The notes: a model not told the origin generated them from the letters alone. A DNA stretch of 64,000 bases from CAVUNY01 sp963768585 (GCA_963768585.1 CAVYIF010000004.1:15298-79297); one strand, 5' to 3'; positions 51,652 to 60,822 are shown, counted from the first letter of the stretch. Numbers and translations: made by a program.

Positions 51652-52509
51652 TTAATCCAGGGTGAGAATATATACCGGAAATTCATCGCCAGTGCGGTAA
51701 AAACCCGTTTTTTGATATAAAGTCAAGGAGTTAAAGTTGTCGCTTTGGGTGTTAACCGTAATATTTGATATCCCCGCCTGTGTGAAATGGCACAATATAT
51801 CCCGAACGAGACCATAACCTATGGAAAGTCTTTGTAAACCTGGGTCGACTGCCAGTCGGGCCAGATGGGCATGGAATTGGGTACCGGTCGAGATCTGGTA
51901 CCCCACAATTTCCTCGCTCATCTCAGCGACGGTTGCATAAGAAGCTTGATTAAAGGCGAGATTCAATTCTTCCTGGGTGTGCTGCCAGAGATTATCAAAA
52001 GCCAGGTTATCTACCACCAAAACCTGATCCAGGTCTTTTTGCTGCATCGGGCGAATTATAATTTCAGCTGGGAGCGGTCTGGGCTGCGGGATTTGATCCA
52101 GCCATTGTAGGACAACGATATTTTGCCGTAATGTAAAACCTGATCTGATCAAAAGCTCTGGAAACCAGGATTGCAAGCCTAATCCTGCCAGTACATATCC
52201 CGATGGAAAGATATGGGTTTCCAGTAATTGGGAAAACAAAAGATCCCAAGATTCGCGAAGTTGTGGAGCGTTCCAATTCATGAAAGCAAAGAGACGTATC
52301 CATCCCACTGATGCCTGGACATACGGACACGCCAGCACCGCTAATAAACGATTTTGGCGTTCAATTCCTAGAAATGGGCTTGATCCAACCCAATCTATTG
52401 GGCTGCGCCAATCTAAGTGGCGGTGAATATATTCGGCATTATTGGTTAAGAAGGAAAGGCTGGCAAGATCGGCAGAGGTTATCTGCCGTACCAGAGGGGA
52501 TGTCGACAT
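51652..52509 (-). CDS. GNAT-family N-acetyltransferase
   Basis: The 285-residue protein has a C-terminal GNAT domain (about 145-280) with the acetyl-CoA loop LAVDPGLQRLSIGYGLVRDIL and NSLTLYQKTGFYRTGDEFPVYIL. The N-terminal half also looks like a diverged GNAT fold. The acceptor is unknown. It starts one base after the stop of the TPR gene and is the last gene of a long leftward series. Confidence 0.85.
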   Translation of the reverse strand: MSTSPLVRQITSADLASLSFLTNNAEYIHRHLDWRSPIDWVGSSPFLGIERQNRLLAVLACPYVQASVGWIRLFAFMNWNAPQLRESWDLLFSQLLETHIFPSGYVLAGLGLQSWFPELLIRSGFTLRQNIVVLQWLDQIPQPRPLPAEIIIRPMQQKDLDQVLVVDNLAFDNLWQHTQEELNLAFNQASYATVAEMSEEIVGYQISTGTQFHAHLARLAVDPGLQRLSIGYGLVRDILCHFTQAGISNITVNTQSDNFNSLTLYQKTGFYRTGDEFPVYILTLD

Positions 52510-52510
52510 G

Positions 52511-53050
52511 CTACCGGCCTAATAAACTAAAAACGATCTGTAACAATTTCTTTAAAATTCGTTCGCGGAGTGTTAATTTCTGTTTGATATCTAATGCGGC
52601 CTGCATTGTGGCCAGGGCCTGCAGGTACTGGCGTCGTTTTAGCTGAAGACCGGAAAGGCTTTGTAAAACGAACATTCGTAAATCATGGTCGTTGATTTGT
52701 TTTAACAGTTCGTTCGAATTTTGGTATAGAGAGATCGCTTCGTCGATTCTTTGCATGCTTTCCAAAGCGGCCGCCTGGTTGCCCATGGCCATAGCCTGAC
52801 GACGAAGGTCGCCCGCCTGGGCAAAAATTTTCTCTGTACCTTTGGAGACTGCCAGGGCAGCCTGGGAATTCCCACTGCGGAGCAAACAAACGCTGCGGTT
52901 ATTGGCCATTTCAGCTGCATTCAAGGGATCGTCTTGATCAGAATATTGGCTGCCGGCTCGCTCATACCAGCGTGCTGCTTCTTCAAAATCTTCCGCTTCA
53001 TACGCCGATTTGGCTTTTTCTATCATTTGTGGAAGTGAAAAGGCATCCAT
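52511..53050 (-). CDS. TPR-repeat protein
   Basis: The 179-residue soluble protein has about four tetratricopeptide-like repeats, starting KAKSAYEAEDFEEAARWYERAG. Later repeats include LNAAEMANNRSVCLLRSGNS and AMGNQAAALESMQRIDEAIS. It likely mediates protein contacts. It starts five bases after the stop of the XRE regulator and is one base from the GNAT gene, so the three form one unit. Confidence 0.85.
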   Translation of the reverse strand: MDAFSLPQMIEKAKSAYEAEDFEEAARWYERAGSQYSDQDDPLNAAEMANNRSVCLLRSGNSQAALAVSKGTEKIFAQAGDLRRQAMAMGNQAAALESMQRIDEAISLYQNSNELLKQINDHDLRMFVLQSLSGLQLKRRQYLQALATMQAALDIKQKLTLRERILKKLLQIVFSLLGR

Positions 53051-53055
53051 AGTTT

Positions 53056-53736
53056 TTAGTAGGTTATTTCCAACAAACCTTCAGCCACATTCCTCAGTTT
53101 ATCGACCGAGAGCTGGCTCAAACGGACTGCCAGGGTCAGGTAAGGTTTGTTGACGGGCCTGCATACAAAGTCGCGAAGGTCCTCCGGAAGATCAAGAAAC
53201 TGGTTCTGGGCTATCTGCTTTGCGCGCCATTCGCCGATAGGGCCAACCTTGTCAAAAAACTCTTCAATGTGCCGGTCGCACGTTTTGGAGATCAATTCCA
53301 ATTCTGGCAGGGGAACAGATTCTTCACCGAGTTCATATTTCGCCAATTGTTCTTCAGGAATAGAGGTGGCAGCTGAGATTTCATGCAGCGAGAAATTTAA
53401 CTGGGTGCGGTGCATGCGAATTGAGGCGCCGATGATGCGATTGCGCAGCCGACGCAGTCGTTCTTTCTGTTTAATGGGTTCCTCTTCAGGAATCTCGCTC
53501 AGTGAAGTGTTCGACCAGAAGTGATCGATGGGTACATTGAGGTAGAAGGCAAAATTTTCCAGTACAGGTAGAGAAGGGGCCTTTTGTCCTTTTTCAAAAG
53601 CCTGGTACTCGTCTATTGAAACACCAATGGCAGCTGCGGTTTCTTCGACAGTTCTGCGGTTCGCATTGCGTGCATCTGCCATTAACAGGCCCAACTTTCG
53701 GGTACGGATCTGGAAAAGCTGTTGTTGTTTATTCAT
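53056..53736 (-). CDS. XRE-type regulator with two helix-turn-helix domains
   Basis: The 226-residue protein has a first HTH_3 domain at about 13-72 (TVEETAAAIGVSIDEYQAFEKGQKAPSLPVLENFA) and an acidic linker with EIPEEEP. A second HTH at about 98-155 contains FSLHEISAATSIPEEQLAKYELG, and the C-terminal 70 residues have no motif. Tandem HTH_3 proteins bind direct or inverted repeats. It is downstream of cpaF and upstream of the TPR gene. Its target is unknown. Confidence 0.86.
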   Translation of the reverse strand: MNKQQQLFQIRTRKLGLLMADARNANRRTVEETAAAIGVSIDEYQAFEKGQKAPSLPVLENFAFYLNVPIDHFWSNTSLSEIPEEEPIKQKERLRRLRNRIIGASIRMHRTQLNFSLHEISAATSIPEEQLAKYELGEESVPLPELELISKTCDRHIEEFFDKVGPIGEWRAKQIAQNQFLDLPEDLRDFVCRPVNKPYLTLAVRLSQLSVDKLRNVAEGLLEITY

Positions 53737-53778
53737 TTTCCACCTTTCATATTTCTCATCAATCCTGGAAGTTGAATT

Positions 53779-55092
53779 CTACCGGCGCCGGTTTGATAAC
53801 ATCTCTGCAATGTTCGCACCAAAAACCTCAGGCCCCAGTTTAAAACCTGCTTGTTCTAAACGAGGAGAAAACATAGGCCGGATTCCGGTTGGTTTGAGAT
53901 TGCCGATTACCTGTCCTTCGGCATCAACCCCGGTTTGTTCAAAACGGAAGATTTCCGTCATCACCACAATTTCTCCTTCCATCCCACAGATTTCTGTGAT
54001 GGAGGTGACCTTTCGGGATCCCCCTTTCACCCGGGATTGCTGGACCACCAGATCGATGGCTGACGCAATTTGCTCTCGGATCACTTTCAACGGCAGTTCG
54101 ACACCTGCCATCAAGCACATTGTCTCCAGCCTGGAAATGGAATCGCGGGGTGAATTAGCGTGCAGTGTGGTCATGGAGCCATCATGTCCGGTGTTCATTG
54201 CCTGGAGCATATCCAATGCTTCTCCACCACGAACCTCACCGACAATAATTCTGTCGGGGCGCATGCGCAGGGAATTACGCACCAGATCGCGCACGGTTAC
54301 ACCATTCTTACCTTCCAGGTTTGAAGCTTTGGTTTCAAGTCGAATTACATGATCTTGCTGCAAGCGCAATTCGGCAGCATCCTCAATCGTGACGATGCGC
54401 TCTTCTTCTGGTATGAAGCTTGAAAGCACATTTAAAAGGGTTGTCTTGCCAGACCCGGTTCCGCCGGAAATGATGACATTCAAGCGAGAAATGACACATG
54501 CACGGATAAAATCGGCCATACCGCGGGTGATCGAGCCAAGCTCGATCAGCTGGTCAATCGATAATTTTCCCTTTTGAAATTTACGAATAGTCAGTACCGG
54601 GCCGTCGATTGCGCAAGGTGGGATCACGGCATTGACCCGCGAACCATCCGGGAGGCGGGCGTCGACAGTCGGGGAATCGGCATCAATTCTTCTTCCCAGA
54701 GGAAGAATAATACGGTCGATTACGCGCAATACTTGTTCGTCATTGTCGAAGGTAACATTGGTGTGGACGATTTTTCCATTGCGCTCAACATACACATGCT
54801 TGGCATTGTTAATCATTACTTCTGAAATGCTGGGATCATCCAAAAGTGGTTGAAGCGGACCAAATCCAAGGAGTTCATTGATGACATCCTGGAATAACTG
54901 CTCGCGGACTGGGGTTGCCAGCGTAACCTGGGCTTGTTTGTATGCTTGCTGCAGAATTTCATCTACCAACTCGCGCTGTTTTACTGAAGTTACCCCGCGG
55001 TTCTCCACTTCACGCGAAACGGCACCAATCAAATAATTCTTAAGTTTGATGAGGTCGTTAGAATTTAATGATGAGCGATTGATGCTTGCCAT
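53779..55092 (-). CDS. cpaF: CpaF/TadA-type secretion ATPase
   Basis: The 437-residue hexameric ATPase of the type II/IV secretion superfamily has an N-terminal domain with LLDDPSISEVMINN, Walker A SGGTGSGKTTLLN (209-221), an Asp box, Walker B RPDRIIVGEVRGGEALDML and the His box MTTLHANSPRD. It normally drives Tad/Flp pilus assembly. No tadB/C, cpaB or pilin gene is present, so it is an orphan or pairs with genes elsewhere. It begins one base after the stop of the small protein gene. Confidence 0.92.
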   Translation of the reverse strand: MASINRSSLNSNDLIKLKNYLIGAVSREVENRGVTSVKQRELVDEILQQAYKQAQVTLATPVREQLFQDVINELLGFGPLQPLLDDPSISEVMINNAKHVYVERNGKIVHTNVTFDNDEQVLRVIDRIILPLGRRIDADSPTVDARLPDGSRVNAVIPPCAIDGPVLTIRKFQKGKLSIDQLIELGSITRGMADFIRACVISRLNVIISGGTGSGKTTLLNVLSSFIPEEERIVTIEDAAELRLQQDHVIRLETKASNLEGKNGVTVRDLVRNSLRMRPDRIIVGEVRGGEALDMLQAMNTGHDGSMTTLHANSPRDSISRLETMCLMAGVELPLKVIREQIASAIDLVVQQSRVKGGSRKVTSITEICGMEGEIVVMTEIFRFEQTGVDAEGQVIGNLKPTGIRPMFSPRLEQAGFKLGPEVFGANIAEMLSNRRR

Positions 55093-55093
55093 A

Positions 55094-55384
55094 TTAAGCC
55101 TGGTTGATCATTTCATCCACGGGGAGGATCCAATTTATTTGGGTTCGATTGAGGGCAATAAAATGCGTCGAGGCAAAAATGGTGCCGTCAGAATTGTAAA
55201 TAACCGCTTCAGTCACCGGGAGAAATAAATCTTGGCGGTCGAGCTCATCTAAAATCCGTTCATCAGGGCGTATGTGGACATTGCCTTCTATGCGGTGTAC
55301 AGACATTTGTATGATCACCGGGATGGGCGTTTTGGTGACAACCTGCGTAAAAAATTTTCCTTTGTCGTCAATATGGGTGACCAT
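55094..55384 (-). CDS. Small protein between a response regulator and cpaF
   Basis: The 96-residue protein is soluble and probably beta-rich. It contains VHRIEGNVHIRPDERILDEL, a middle DLFLPVTEAVIYNSDG and an end FIALNRTQINWILPVDE. It starts one base after the stop of the OmpR-type regulator and precedes cpaF by one base. Its ending resembles the small protein paired with the regulator at 317-1042 (RINYIEVIPG). Function unknown. Confidence 0.78.
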   Translation of the reverse strand: MVTHIDDKGKFFTQVVTKTPIPVIIQMSVHRIEGNVHIRPDERILDELDRQDLFLPVTEAVIYNSDGTIFASTHFIALNRTQINWILPVDEMINQA

Positions 55385-55385
55385 T

Positions 55386-56081
55386 TTATTCCTTTTCTAC
55401 TGGCGGCATAAGGTATCCTAATCCGGCTCTGGTGACAATATGCAAAGGCGTATGGGGGTTGTCCTCCAGTTTTTGCCTTAAGCGGGCGATGCTGACCCAT
55501 AATATTTCTTTATCCTCGCGGTACTGCGGACCCCAGATGGCCATCAATAATTCTTCAGCAGTGAGCACCTGACCAACATGGTGGGCAAATTGGATGAGCA
55601 GGCGGTATTCGGTCGCAGATAGGTACACCGGCTTTGAGTCTTTCCATACTTCTGCCCGCGCGAAGTCAATTTTTAGATTATTGTGGGTGAAATAGCGGTT
55701 TTGGGTGGCTTGTTCAGCATTGTTTGTCCGGCGCAGTACAGCACGCACGCGTGCAACCAATTCTGTCGCGGAAAAAGGTTTCACCACATAATCATCTGCA
55801 CCTATGTTCAGACCACGGACACGGTCTTGTTCTTCTCCTCGGGCGGTTAATATCACAATGGGGACATTTGAGAATTGACGGATACGCTCACTAGCGGTCA
55901 GCCCGTCCAGTTTGGGCATCATGATATCCATGATCACCAGGTCAGGATTGCGACTGGAAACCATTTCGAGAGCCTCCTCACCATTGCTGGCGGTTATCAC
56001 TTCATACCCTTCTTTTTCAAGGTTTACTTTCAAAAGATGCTGGTAGAGAGGTTCGTCATCCACGGCTAGTATTTTTGTCAC
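55386..56081 (-). CDS. OmpR/PhoB-family response regulator
   Basis: The 231-residue protein has a receiver domain with DDE (8-10), phosphoacceptor Asp52 in IMDIMMPKLDG and VVKPFSATEL. The winged-helix domain (about 130-225) ends HIVTRAGLGYLMPP. The GAF kinase gene upstream ends about 32 bases before its start and is the likely cognate partner. The genes after it are the small unknown protein and cpaF. Confidence 0.95.
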   Translation of the reverse strand: MTKILAVDDEPLYQHLLKVNLEKEGYEVITASNGEEALEMVSSRNPDLVIMDIMMPKLDGLTASERIRQFSNVPIVILTARGEEQDRVRGLNIGADDYVVKPFSATELVARVRAVLRRTNNAEQATQNRYFTHNNLKIDFARAEVWKDSKPVYLSATEYRLLIQFAHHVGQVLTAEELLMAIWGPQYREDKEILWVSIARLRQKLEDNPHTPLHIVTRAGLGYLMPPVEKE

Positions 56082-56113
56082 CCTTTACCTCCTTTAGGTC
56101 AGTCTTCAGCTGA

Positions 56114-57316
56114 TTATTCAGAAAAAGGCAGAAATATGGATATGGTTGTGCCTTCTCGATCAACTGAAGAGGCTTGAATTTGGCCGTTGTGAGCCAGAAT
56201 AATCTGTTTGCAAATGTACAACCCAAGACCCGATCCATGCATACTCGGGGCATCAGGACTGCGGAAAAATCGATTAAACACAAATGCCAGGTCTTCCTCG
56301 GATATTCCTGGACCTTTATCTTGAATTGCCAGGTTTAGGCCGGATGTTTCGATTTTAATTGTAACCAAAATTGGTGAACCTGGTGCATATTTTATCGAAT
56401 TTCCTATAATGTTTTCAAAAACCTGAGCCAGACGGCGCGGATCTCCACGAACAGCGGGGATAGATTTCTCGACAATCATGTGGATGTCAAGTTCAGGATT
56501 GTGCAGCCTGGTGCGGAGGATGACGTCATTGAGAACTGTGTCGATCCGTACAGGCTGGAACTGCATGCGCATTTCACCCGACTGCAGCCGTGCAGAATTG
56601 AGCAGATTTTCAATCAACTCTTGCAAACGATCGGTTTCCTGGTCAATGATGGTCAAAAATTCTTGCTGGATGGTTTGGTCCCATTGGGTGTCCGATCGAA
56701 GTAAGGTTGTGGTATATCCCTTGATAAAGCCTAGTGGATTTCGAAGCTCGTGAGTAATAGTTGACACAAAATCATTTTGGAGGCGGTACTGCTGCTGCTG
56801 TTCTTCTAAAAGTTGATATTCCTCCTGGAGGCTCTGGCGTTCAATCAACAATGAGATTTGCTGGGCAATAAAATTGGCTAATTCTATATCAGCCGCATGA
56901 TAAGATGGACCTCCAAAACGGATGACGATAAAGGCGCCCAATATTTTCCCGCCAATTGAGAGCGGAATTCCCAGGACAAAAGGACGGTCCAGTCTATCTT
57001 TTAAATCATCATCTTGGGGTTCTTGGAGCACATCGGCTTTGTTCTGAATCACGGCTGTAGCAACTGATTCACCCCAGGACATATCGGCTTCGGCAGATCG
57101 ACCGCGTCCGGCGGCACGGGCATAGACCACTTCACTTACATATTTAGGGGGGGTATTGAGGTATACAACCAGATTATCATATATAAAGACTCTGCGGCAC
57201 AATGTGACAATTTCATCCAGAGCAGGCTTCCATTCAAGGGTCTGGGTGACTTTTTGACTGATTGTATATAAATGGTCGATGTTCACTGTGGTGGCCCCAT
57301 TTGATTTGGCACCCAT
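56114..57316 (-). CDS. GAF-domain sensor histidine kinase
   Basis: The 400-residue cytosolic kinase has a GAF domain (about 15-160), a short coiled coil rich in Gln (EEYQLLEEQQQQYRLQ) and HisKA with STITHELRNPLGFIKGY (His189). HATPase_c has IGNSIKYAPGS, DKGPGISEEDL and GSGLGLYICKQI. ATG at 57316 has GGAGG upstream; a longer opening overlaps the previous gene. The GAF signal is unknown. It lies between the MshEN-like kinase and the response regulator, suggesting a two-kinase, one-regulator system. Confidence 0.93.
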   Translation of the reverse strand: MGAKSNGATTVNIDHLYTISQKVTQTLEWKPALDEIVTLCRRVFIYDNLVVYLNTPPKYVSEVVYARAAGRGRSAEADMSWGESVATAVIQNKADVLQEPQDDDLKDRLDRPFVLGIPLSIGGKILGAFIVIRFGGPSYHAADIELANFIAQQISLLIERQSLQEEYQLLEEQQQQYRLQNDFVSTITHELRNPLGFIKGYTTTLLRSDTQWDQTIQQEFLTIIDQETDRLQELIENLLNSARLQSGEMRMQFQPVRIDTVLNDVILRTRLHNPELDIHMIVEKSIPAVRGDPRRLAQVFENIIGNSIKYAPGSPILVTIKIETSGLNLAIQDKGPGISEEDLAFVFNRFFRSPDAPSMHGSGLGLYICKQIILAHNGQIQASSVDREGTTISIFLPFSE

Positions 57317-57326
57317 TAATTTCCTC

Positions 57327-58355
57327 CTATCGATCCCCTTTTGATTGGGCACGCATTAATACAAATTCAAAAGCACTACCCTGACCTACACCGGATGTTA
57401 CTTGAATGCTCGAGCCATGTGCTTCGATGATCCGCCGTACCAGGGCCAGCCCCAATCCGGTTCCGCCGTATCGGCGGGTGGATGATCCGTCCAATTGGTG
57501 GAAAGGTTCAAATATCTCTTCTACCCGGTTTGCTGGTATACCGATACCCTCATCACTGACAGTAATGCGCACCACCTGGTCTTCGCCAGACACGCGTAAT
57601 TCCACACTTTTTTCGGCAGGCGTAAATTTAATGGCATTGTCCAACAACTGCATCAACGTCCAGGAAATTTTCTCTTCATCTGCATCGATGTTTAGTTCCC
57701 CTGGGTCGTTTACCAACTTCAACCGGACTTTTTTTTCTTCCGCTTTCGGTAAAACCCGTTGATAAACAGCCCGGCATAAAGATGCCAGGTTCAATGTTGT
57801 CCAGTGGATGGTCACTTCACCTCGAGAAGCGGTTGAGAACAAGATTAAATCTTCAATCAGGCGTTCCAAACGTTCTGAAGAGCGCAGCATGACCTGGACT
57901 GCACTTTCTTGTTCTGGGGTGATTGGCCCAAGATCAGAAGAAATGAGCAAATCGATGTAACCGCGGATATGTGTCAGCGGGGTGCGAAGTTCATGGGAAA
58001 TATTAGAGACAAAGTTAGATTTGAGCTGGTTTAATTCAGCCAGTTTCTTCAACGCTTCCTGGAGTTCGGCAGTGCGCTCTTCTACCCGAAGTTCGAGATT
58101 ATAATTTGCATCCTGTAAGGCGGCTCGCAACGCCAGGATTTGCTCAGTAACCGCTTCATCCAGGGAAGCGCGGTTAACAAAACCCATTTCGACCAGCAGT
58201 TGGCCGAAGGGAATGATCCTGCCCTGACTTTTCAACTCTTCTTGATGTTCTAACCCTTTTTTTAACTGGCTCCTGGTCACCAGCCCTTTTTCAACCAGTA
58301 CTTCTCCGATGCGTGGGACCAAGATTTCAGGTGTGAGGGGGAACATTTCAGTCAT
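57327..58355 (-). CDS. Sensor histidine kinase with an N-terminal MshEN-like module
   Basis: The 342-residue cytosolic kinase has residues 13-75 containing two similar blocks, RIGEVLVEKGLVTRSQLKKG and FGQLLVEMGFVNRASLDEAV. They follow the RLGxxLVxxGxIxxxxLxxAL pattern of GspE/MshE N-terminal (MshEN) domains, some of which bind c-di-GMP. A coiled coil (about 75-115) leads to HisKA with SNISHELRTPLTHIRGY (His121), and HATPase_c has LLDNAIKFTP, DEGIGIP and GTGLGLALVRRI. ATG at 58355 is chosen; a longer opening overlaps the amidohydrolase gene. Confidence 0.9.
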   Translation of the reverse strand: MTEMFPLTPEILVPRIGEVLVEKGLVTRSQLKKGLEHQEELKSQGRIIPFGQLLVEMGFVNRASLDEAVTEQILALRAALQDANYNLELRVEERTAELQEALKKLAELNQLKSNFVSNISHELRTPLTHIRGYIDLLISSDLGPITPEQESAVQVMLRSSERLERLIEDLILFSTASRGEVTIHWTTLNLASLCRAVYQRVLPKAEEKKVRLKLVNDPGELNIDADEEKISWTLMQLLDNAIKFTPAEKSVELRVSGEDQVVRITVSDEGIGIPANRVEEIFEPFHQLDGSSTRRYGGTGLGLALVRRIIEAHGSSIQVTSGVGQGSAFEFVLMRAQSKGDR

Positions 58356-58368
58356 TGGTGAGAGCAAC

Positions 58369-59955
58369 CTATTCACTGTCCCAAACCCAATCGCCACCGA
58401 CCATGGTGGCTACTGGTTTGACACGGTGCAAATCCTCTGGTGGTAATTCAAATGGATCGACCGGCAAGAGGATCAAATCGGCCAAATAACCTGGTGATAA
58501 CCGCCCGAGAAAATTTTCCTGGTGTGAAGCAAATGCAGCGCCAGTAGTAAAACCAGAAAGTGCTTCTAAGAGCGTCAAGCGCTGATCGGGATACCAGCCT
58601 TCAGGGTGCGGTTGGCCATCGGATCGTTGGCGGGTGACCGCGGCATGCAGGCCTAAAAATGGATTGGGCTGCTCTACCGGCGCATCCGAACCAAAAGCCA
58701 TGGAGACTCCCGATTTATACAAAGTGGCGAATGCATAGGCACCGACTGAACGTTCTCCCCAATACCGGTCAGCCATATGCATATCCGAAGTGGCGTGTAT
58801 GGGCTGGACCGAGGCGATCACTCCCAATTCTGCCAGGCGGTTATAATCCTGCGGGTGCAGGATCTGTACGTGTTCAATGCGGTGGCGCAGGTGGGGCAGG
58901 CCGGAACTGGATTCGTATTGTCTCAACTGCGTATAGGCGTTAAGGACTTCGTGGTTAGCCCGGTCGCCAATGGCGTGAATGGCAAGGCTCAAGCCAGATT
59001 GGGCCGCTTGCTGTCCGGCTTCCAAAATTTGTTCTGAATCGAGAAACAGAGCCCCTGTATTCTCCGGTTCTTCTTCATAGGGCTGAAGCATGGCGGCAGT
59101 GCGTGGTCCTAATGCGCCGTCAGCAAACATTTTTACTGAACCGATGCGCAGAAATTGGCTGCCAAAGCCCGAACGCAGCCCGATTACCGCTGCTTGCGGC
59201 AGCAATTCATATGGGATGCTCTTGACAACTCTCAGACGAAGGCTGTGTTCAGCATCCAGAATCTGCAGGGCTGAAAAGCAGCGTGTCTGGTCATAATCGT
59301 GAACGCCAGTGATCCCTAACTGCCATAGGATTGATTGGGCGGTCAGGATATTACTGCGCACATTTTCAACTGTTACAGCCGGGATGGTGGATTCGATCAG
59401 GTCCATGGCGGACTCGAGCAGAATACCGGTGGGTCTTCCGGAGTCATCTCGGAGAATTTTCCCGCCTGACGGGTCGAGTGTGGCGGAGCTGATCCCTGCG
59501 CGCTGCATAGCGGCAGAGTTGGCCCAGGAAGCATGCAGCGATTTCGCTGTCAGGTAAACTGGGTTGTGTGGAGCGACGGCATCCAGGTCTGCAGCGTTTC
59601 CGAATCCTTCTGGCCAATTATTTTGGTTCCAGCCGTGACCGCGAATCCAATCTCCTGGCTCAATATGCCTGGCTTTTTCCGCCACGCGCTGCAGACATTC
59701 CTGCCGGGTGGCGGTTTCGCAATCAATAAAAGATAATCCCTGTGAATAATGGTCGAGGTGAATATGGGCATCGGTCAACCCAGGCCAAACAGTTTTTCCA
59801 TTTAGGTCTTGTTGAGTCGACCGCCAGTTTGCCAGGGTAAGAACTTCATCATCCGAACCTACGGCGACGATCCGGTCACCTTCAATCGCCAGGGCAGATG
59901 CCAGGGGCTGCGCGGGATCTAAAGTCTGAATCCGACCATGATAAAGAATACGCAT
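58369..59955 (-). CDS. Amidohydrolase family protein (YtcJ-like)
   Basis: This 528-residue metal-dependent hydrolase of the Amidohydro_3 group has GLTDAHIHLDHY, the HxH metal motif after the first strand, a catalytic Lys/Glu region and AIHAIGDRANHEVL. It also has RIEHVQILHPQD and MAFGSDAPVEQPNPFLGLHAAVTR. YtcJ-type enzymes act on N-acyl or imidazolone compounds, and the substrate is not predictable here. It follows parB by three bases and precedes the kinase genes. Confidence 0.9.
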   Translation of the reverse strand: MRILYHGRIQTLDPAQPLASALAIEGDRIVAVGSDDEVLTLANWRSTQQDLNGKTVWPGLTDAHIHLDHYSQGLSFIDCETATRQECLQRVAEKARHIEPGDWIRGHGWNQNNWPEGFGNAADLDAVAPHNPVYLTAKSLHASWANSAAMQRAGISSATLDPSGGKILRDDSGRPTGILLESAMDLIESTIPAVTVENVRSNILTAQSILWQLGITGVHDYDQTRCFSALQILDAEHSLRLRVVKSIPYELLPQAAVIGLRSGFGSQFLRIGSVKMFADGALGPRTAAMLQPYEEEPENTGALFLDSEQILEAGQQAAQSGLSLAIHAIGDRANHEVLNAYTQLRQYESSSGLPHLRHRIEHVQILHPQDYNRLAELGVIASVQPIHATSDMHMADRYWGERSVGAYAFATLYKSGVSMAFGSDAPVEQPNPFLGLHAAVTRQRSDGQPHPEGWYPDQRLTLLEALSGFTTGAAFASHQENFLGRLSPGYLADLILLPVDPFELPPEDLHRVKPVATMVGGDWVWDSE

Positions 59956-59958
59956 GCC

Positions 59959-60813
59959 TTATTCCTTTAAAATCTGGCTGATCAGGCTGTCCATCTCTTC
60001 ATCAGAAAAGAAATGGATCGTCAGGCTGCCGCCGTTTTTTCCCTTGCGCAGTGTTACCCGAGTTCCCAGCGAATTCCGAAGCTGTTCTTCGAGCGCGGTT
60101 ACTTCTGGTGGTACGAGCCTGGGAGCCAGCGCGGGTGGGCGGACGCCGGATAATTTTCGCACGTATTCCTCTGTTTGACGTACGGTCAAATCGCGGGAGA
60201 TAACAATCTCAACCGCAGCCGCCTGTGCAGAAGCATTCGTGAGTCCGAGTAAGGCGCGGGCATGACCTTCGGTGATCTTGCCCTCAGCCAGGGCGGTGCG
60301 CACCGGTTCGGCTAACTTGAGCAGCCGCAAGGTATTGGTCACCGAGACCCGGCTTTTTCCAACGCGTAGGGCGATTTCATCATGCGCCATGCCAAACTCT
60401 TCACTCAGCTGAAAATATGCCTCGGCTGTTTCAAGGGGGGTGAGATCGGAACGCTGTACATTTTCGATCAGTGCCAATTCGAGGCGTTCCTGATCGGTAA
60501 CCTGGCGGATGATGACCGGCACCTGCTGGAGACCGGCCAGACGCGCGGCTCGCAGGCGGCGTTCGCCTGCGATCAACGAGTATTGCCCGGTGATTGAATC
60601 CACGGTGACGATTAGCGGCTGCAAAATGCCGTGTTCGCGGATCGAAGCCGCCAATTCTTCCAGGCTTTGATCTTCAATATTTGTCCTGGGTTGGCGAGGG
60701 TTGGCCGTAATCTGATCTACCGCTAAATAGGTAGACCCCACTTCAACTTGATTGGTATCCCGATTGGGGATCAGAGCATCCAGGCCCTTACCTAACCCTC
60801 CTTTACGCGCCAT
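59959..60813 (-). CDS. parB: Chromosome-partitioning protein ParB
   Basis: The 284-residue protein has the N-terminal box ARKGGLGKGLDALI, the ParB/sulfiredoxin CTPase domain with NPRQPRTNIEDQSLEELAASI and GERRLRAARLAG, and an HTH (GMAHDEIALRVGKSRVSVTN). A C-terminal dimerisation tail ends the protein. It binds parS sites and loads SMC. It follows parA directly. I see no obvious parS in this window. Confidence 0.94.
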   Translation of the reverse strand: MARKGGLGKGLDALIPNRDTNQVEVGSTYLAVDQITANPRQPRTNIEDQSLEELAASIREHGILQPLIVTVDSITGQYSLIAGERRLRAARLAGLQQVPVIIRQVTDQERLELALIENVQRSDLTPLETAEAYFQLSEEFGMAHDEIALRVGKSRVSVTNTLRLLKLAEPVRTALAEGKITEGHARALLGLTNASAQAAAVEIVISRDLTVRQTEEYVRKLSGVRPPALAPRLVPPEVTALEEQLRNSLGTRVTLRKGKNGGSLTIHFFSDEEMDSLISQILKE

Positions 60814-60822
60814 ACTGCCTCT

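Noticed and set aside
53627..54352. 241-codon open frame on the plus strand
   Set aside because: It lies antisense to cpaF, has a low-complexity Ser/Arg/Thr composition and no motif; cpaF is clearly the real gene.
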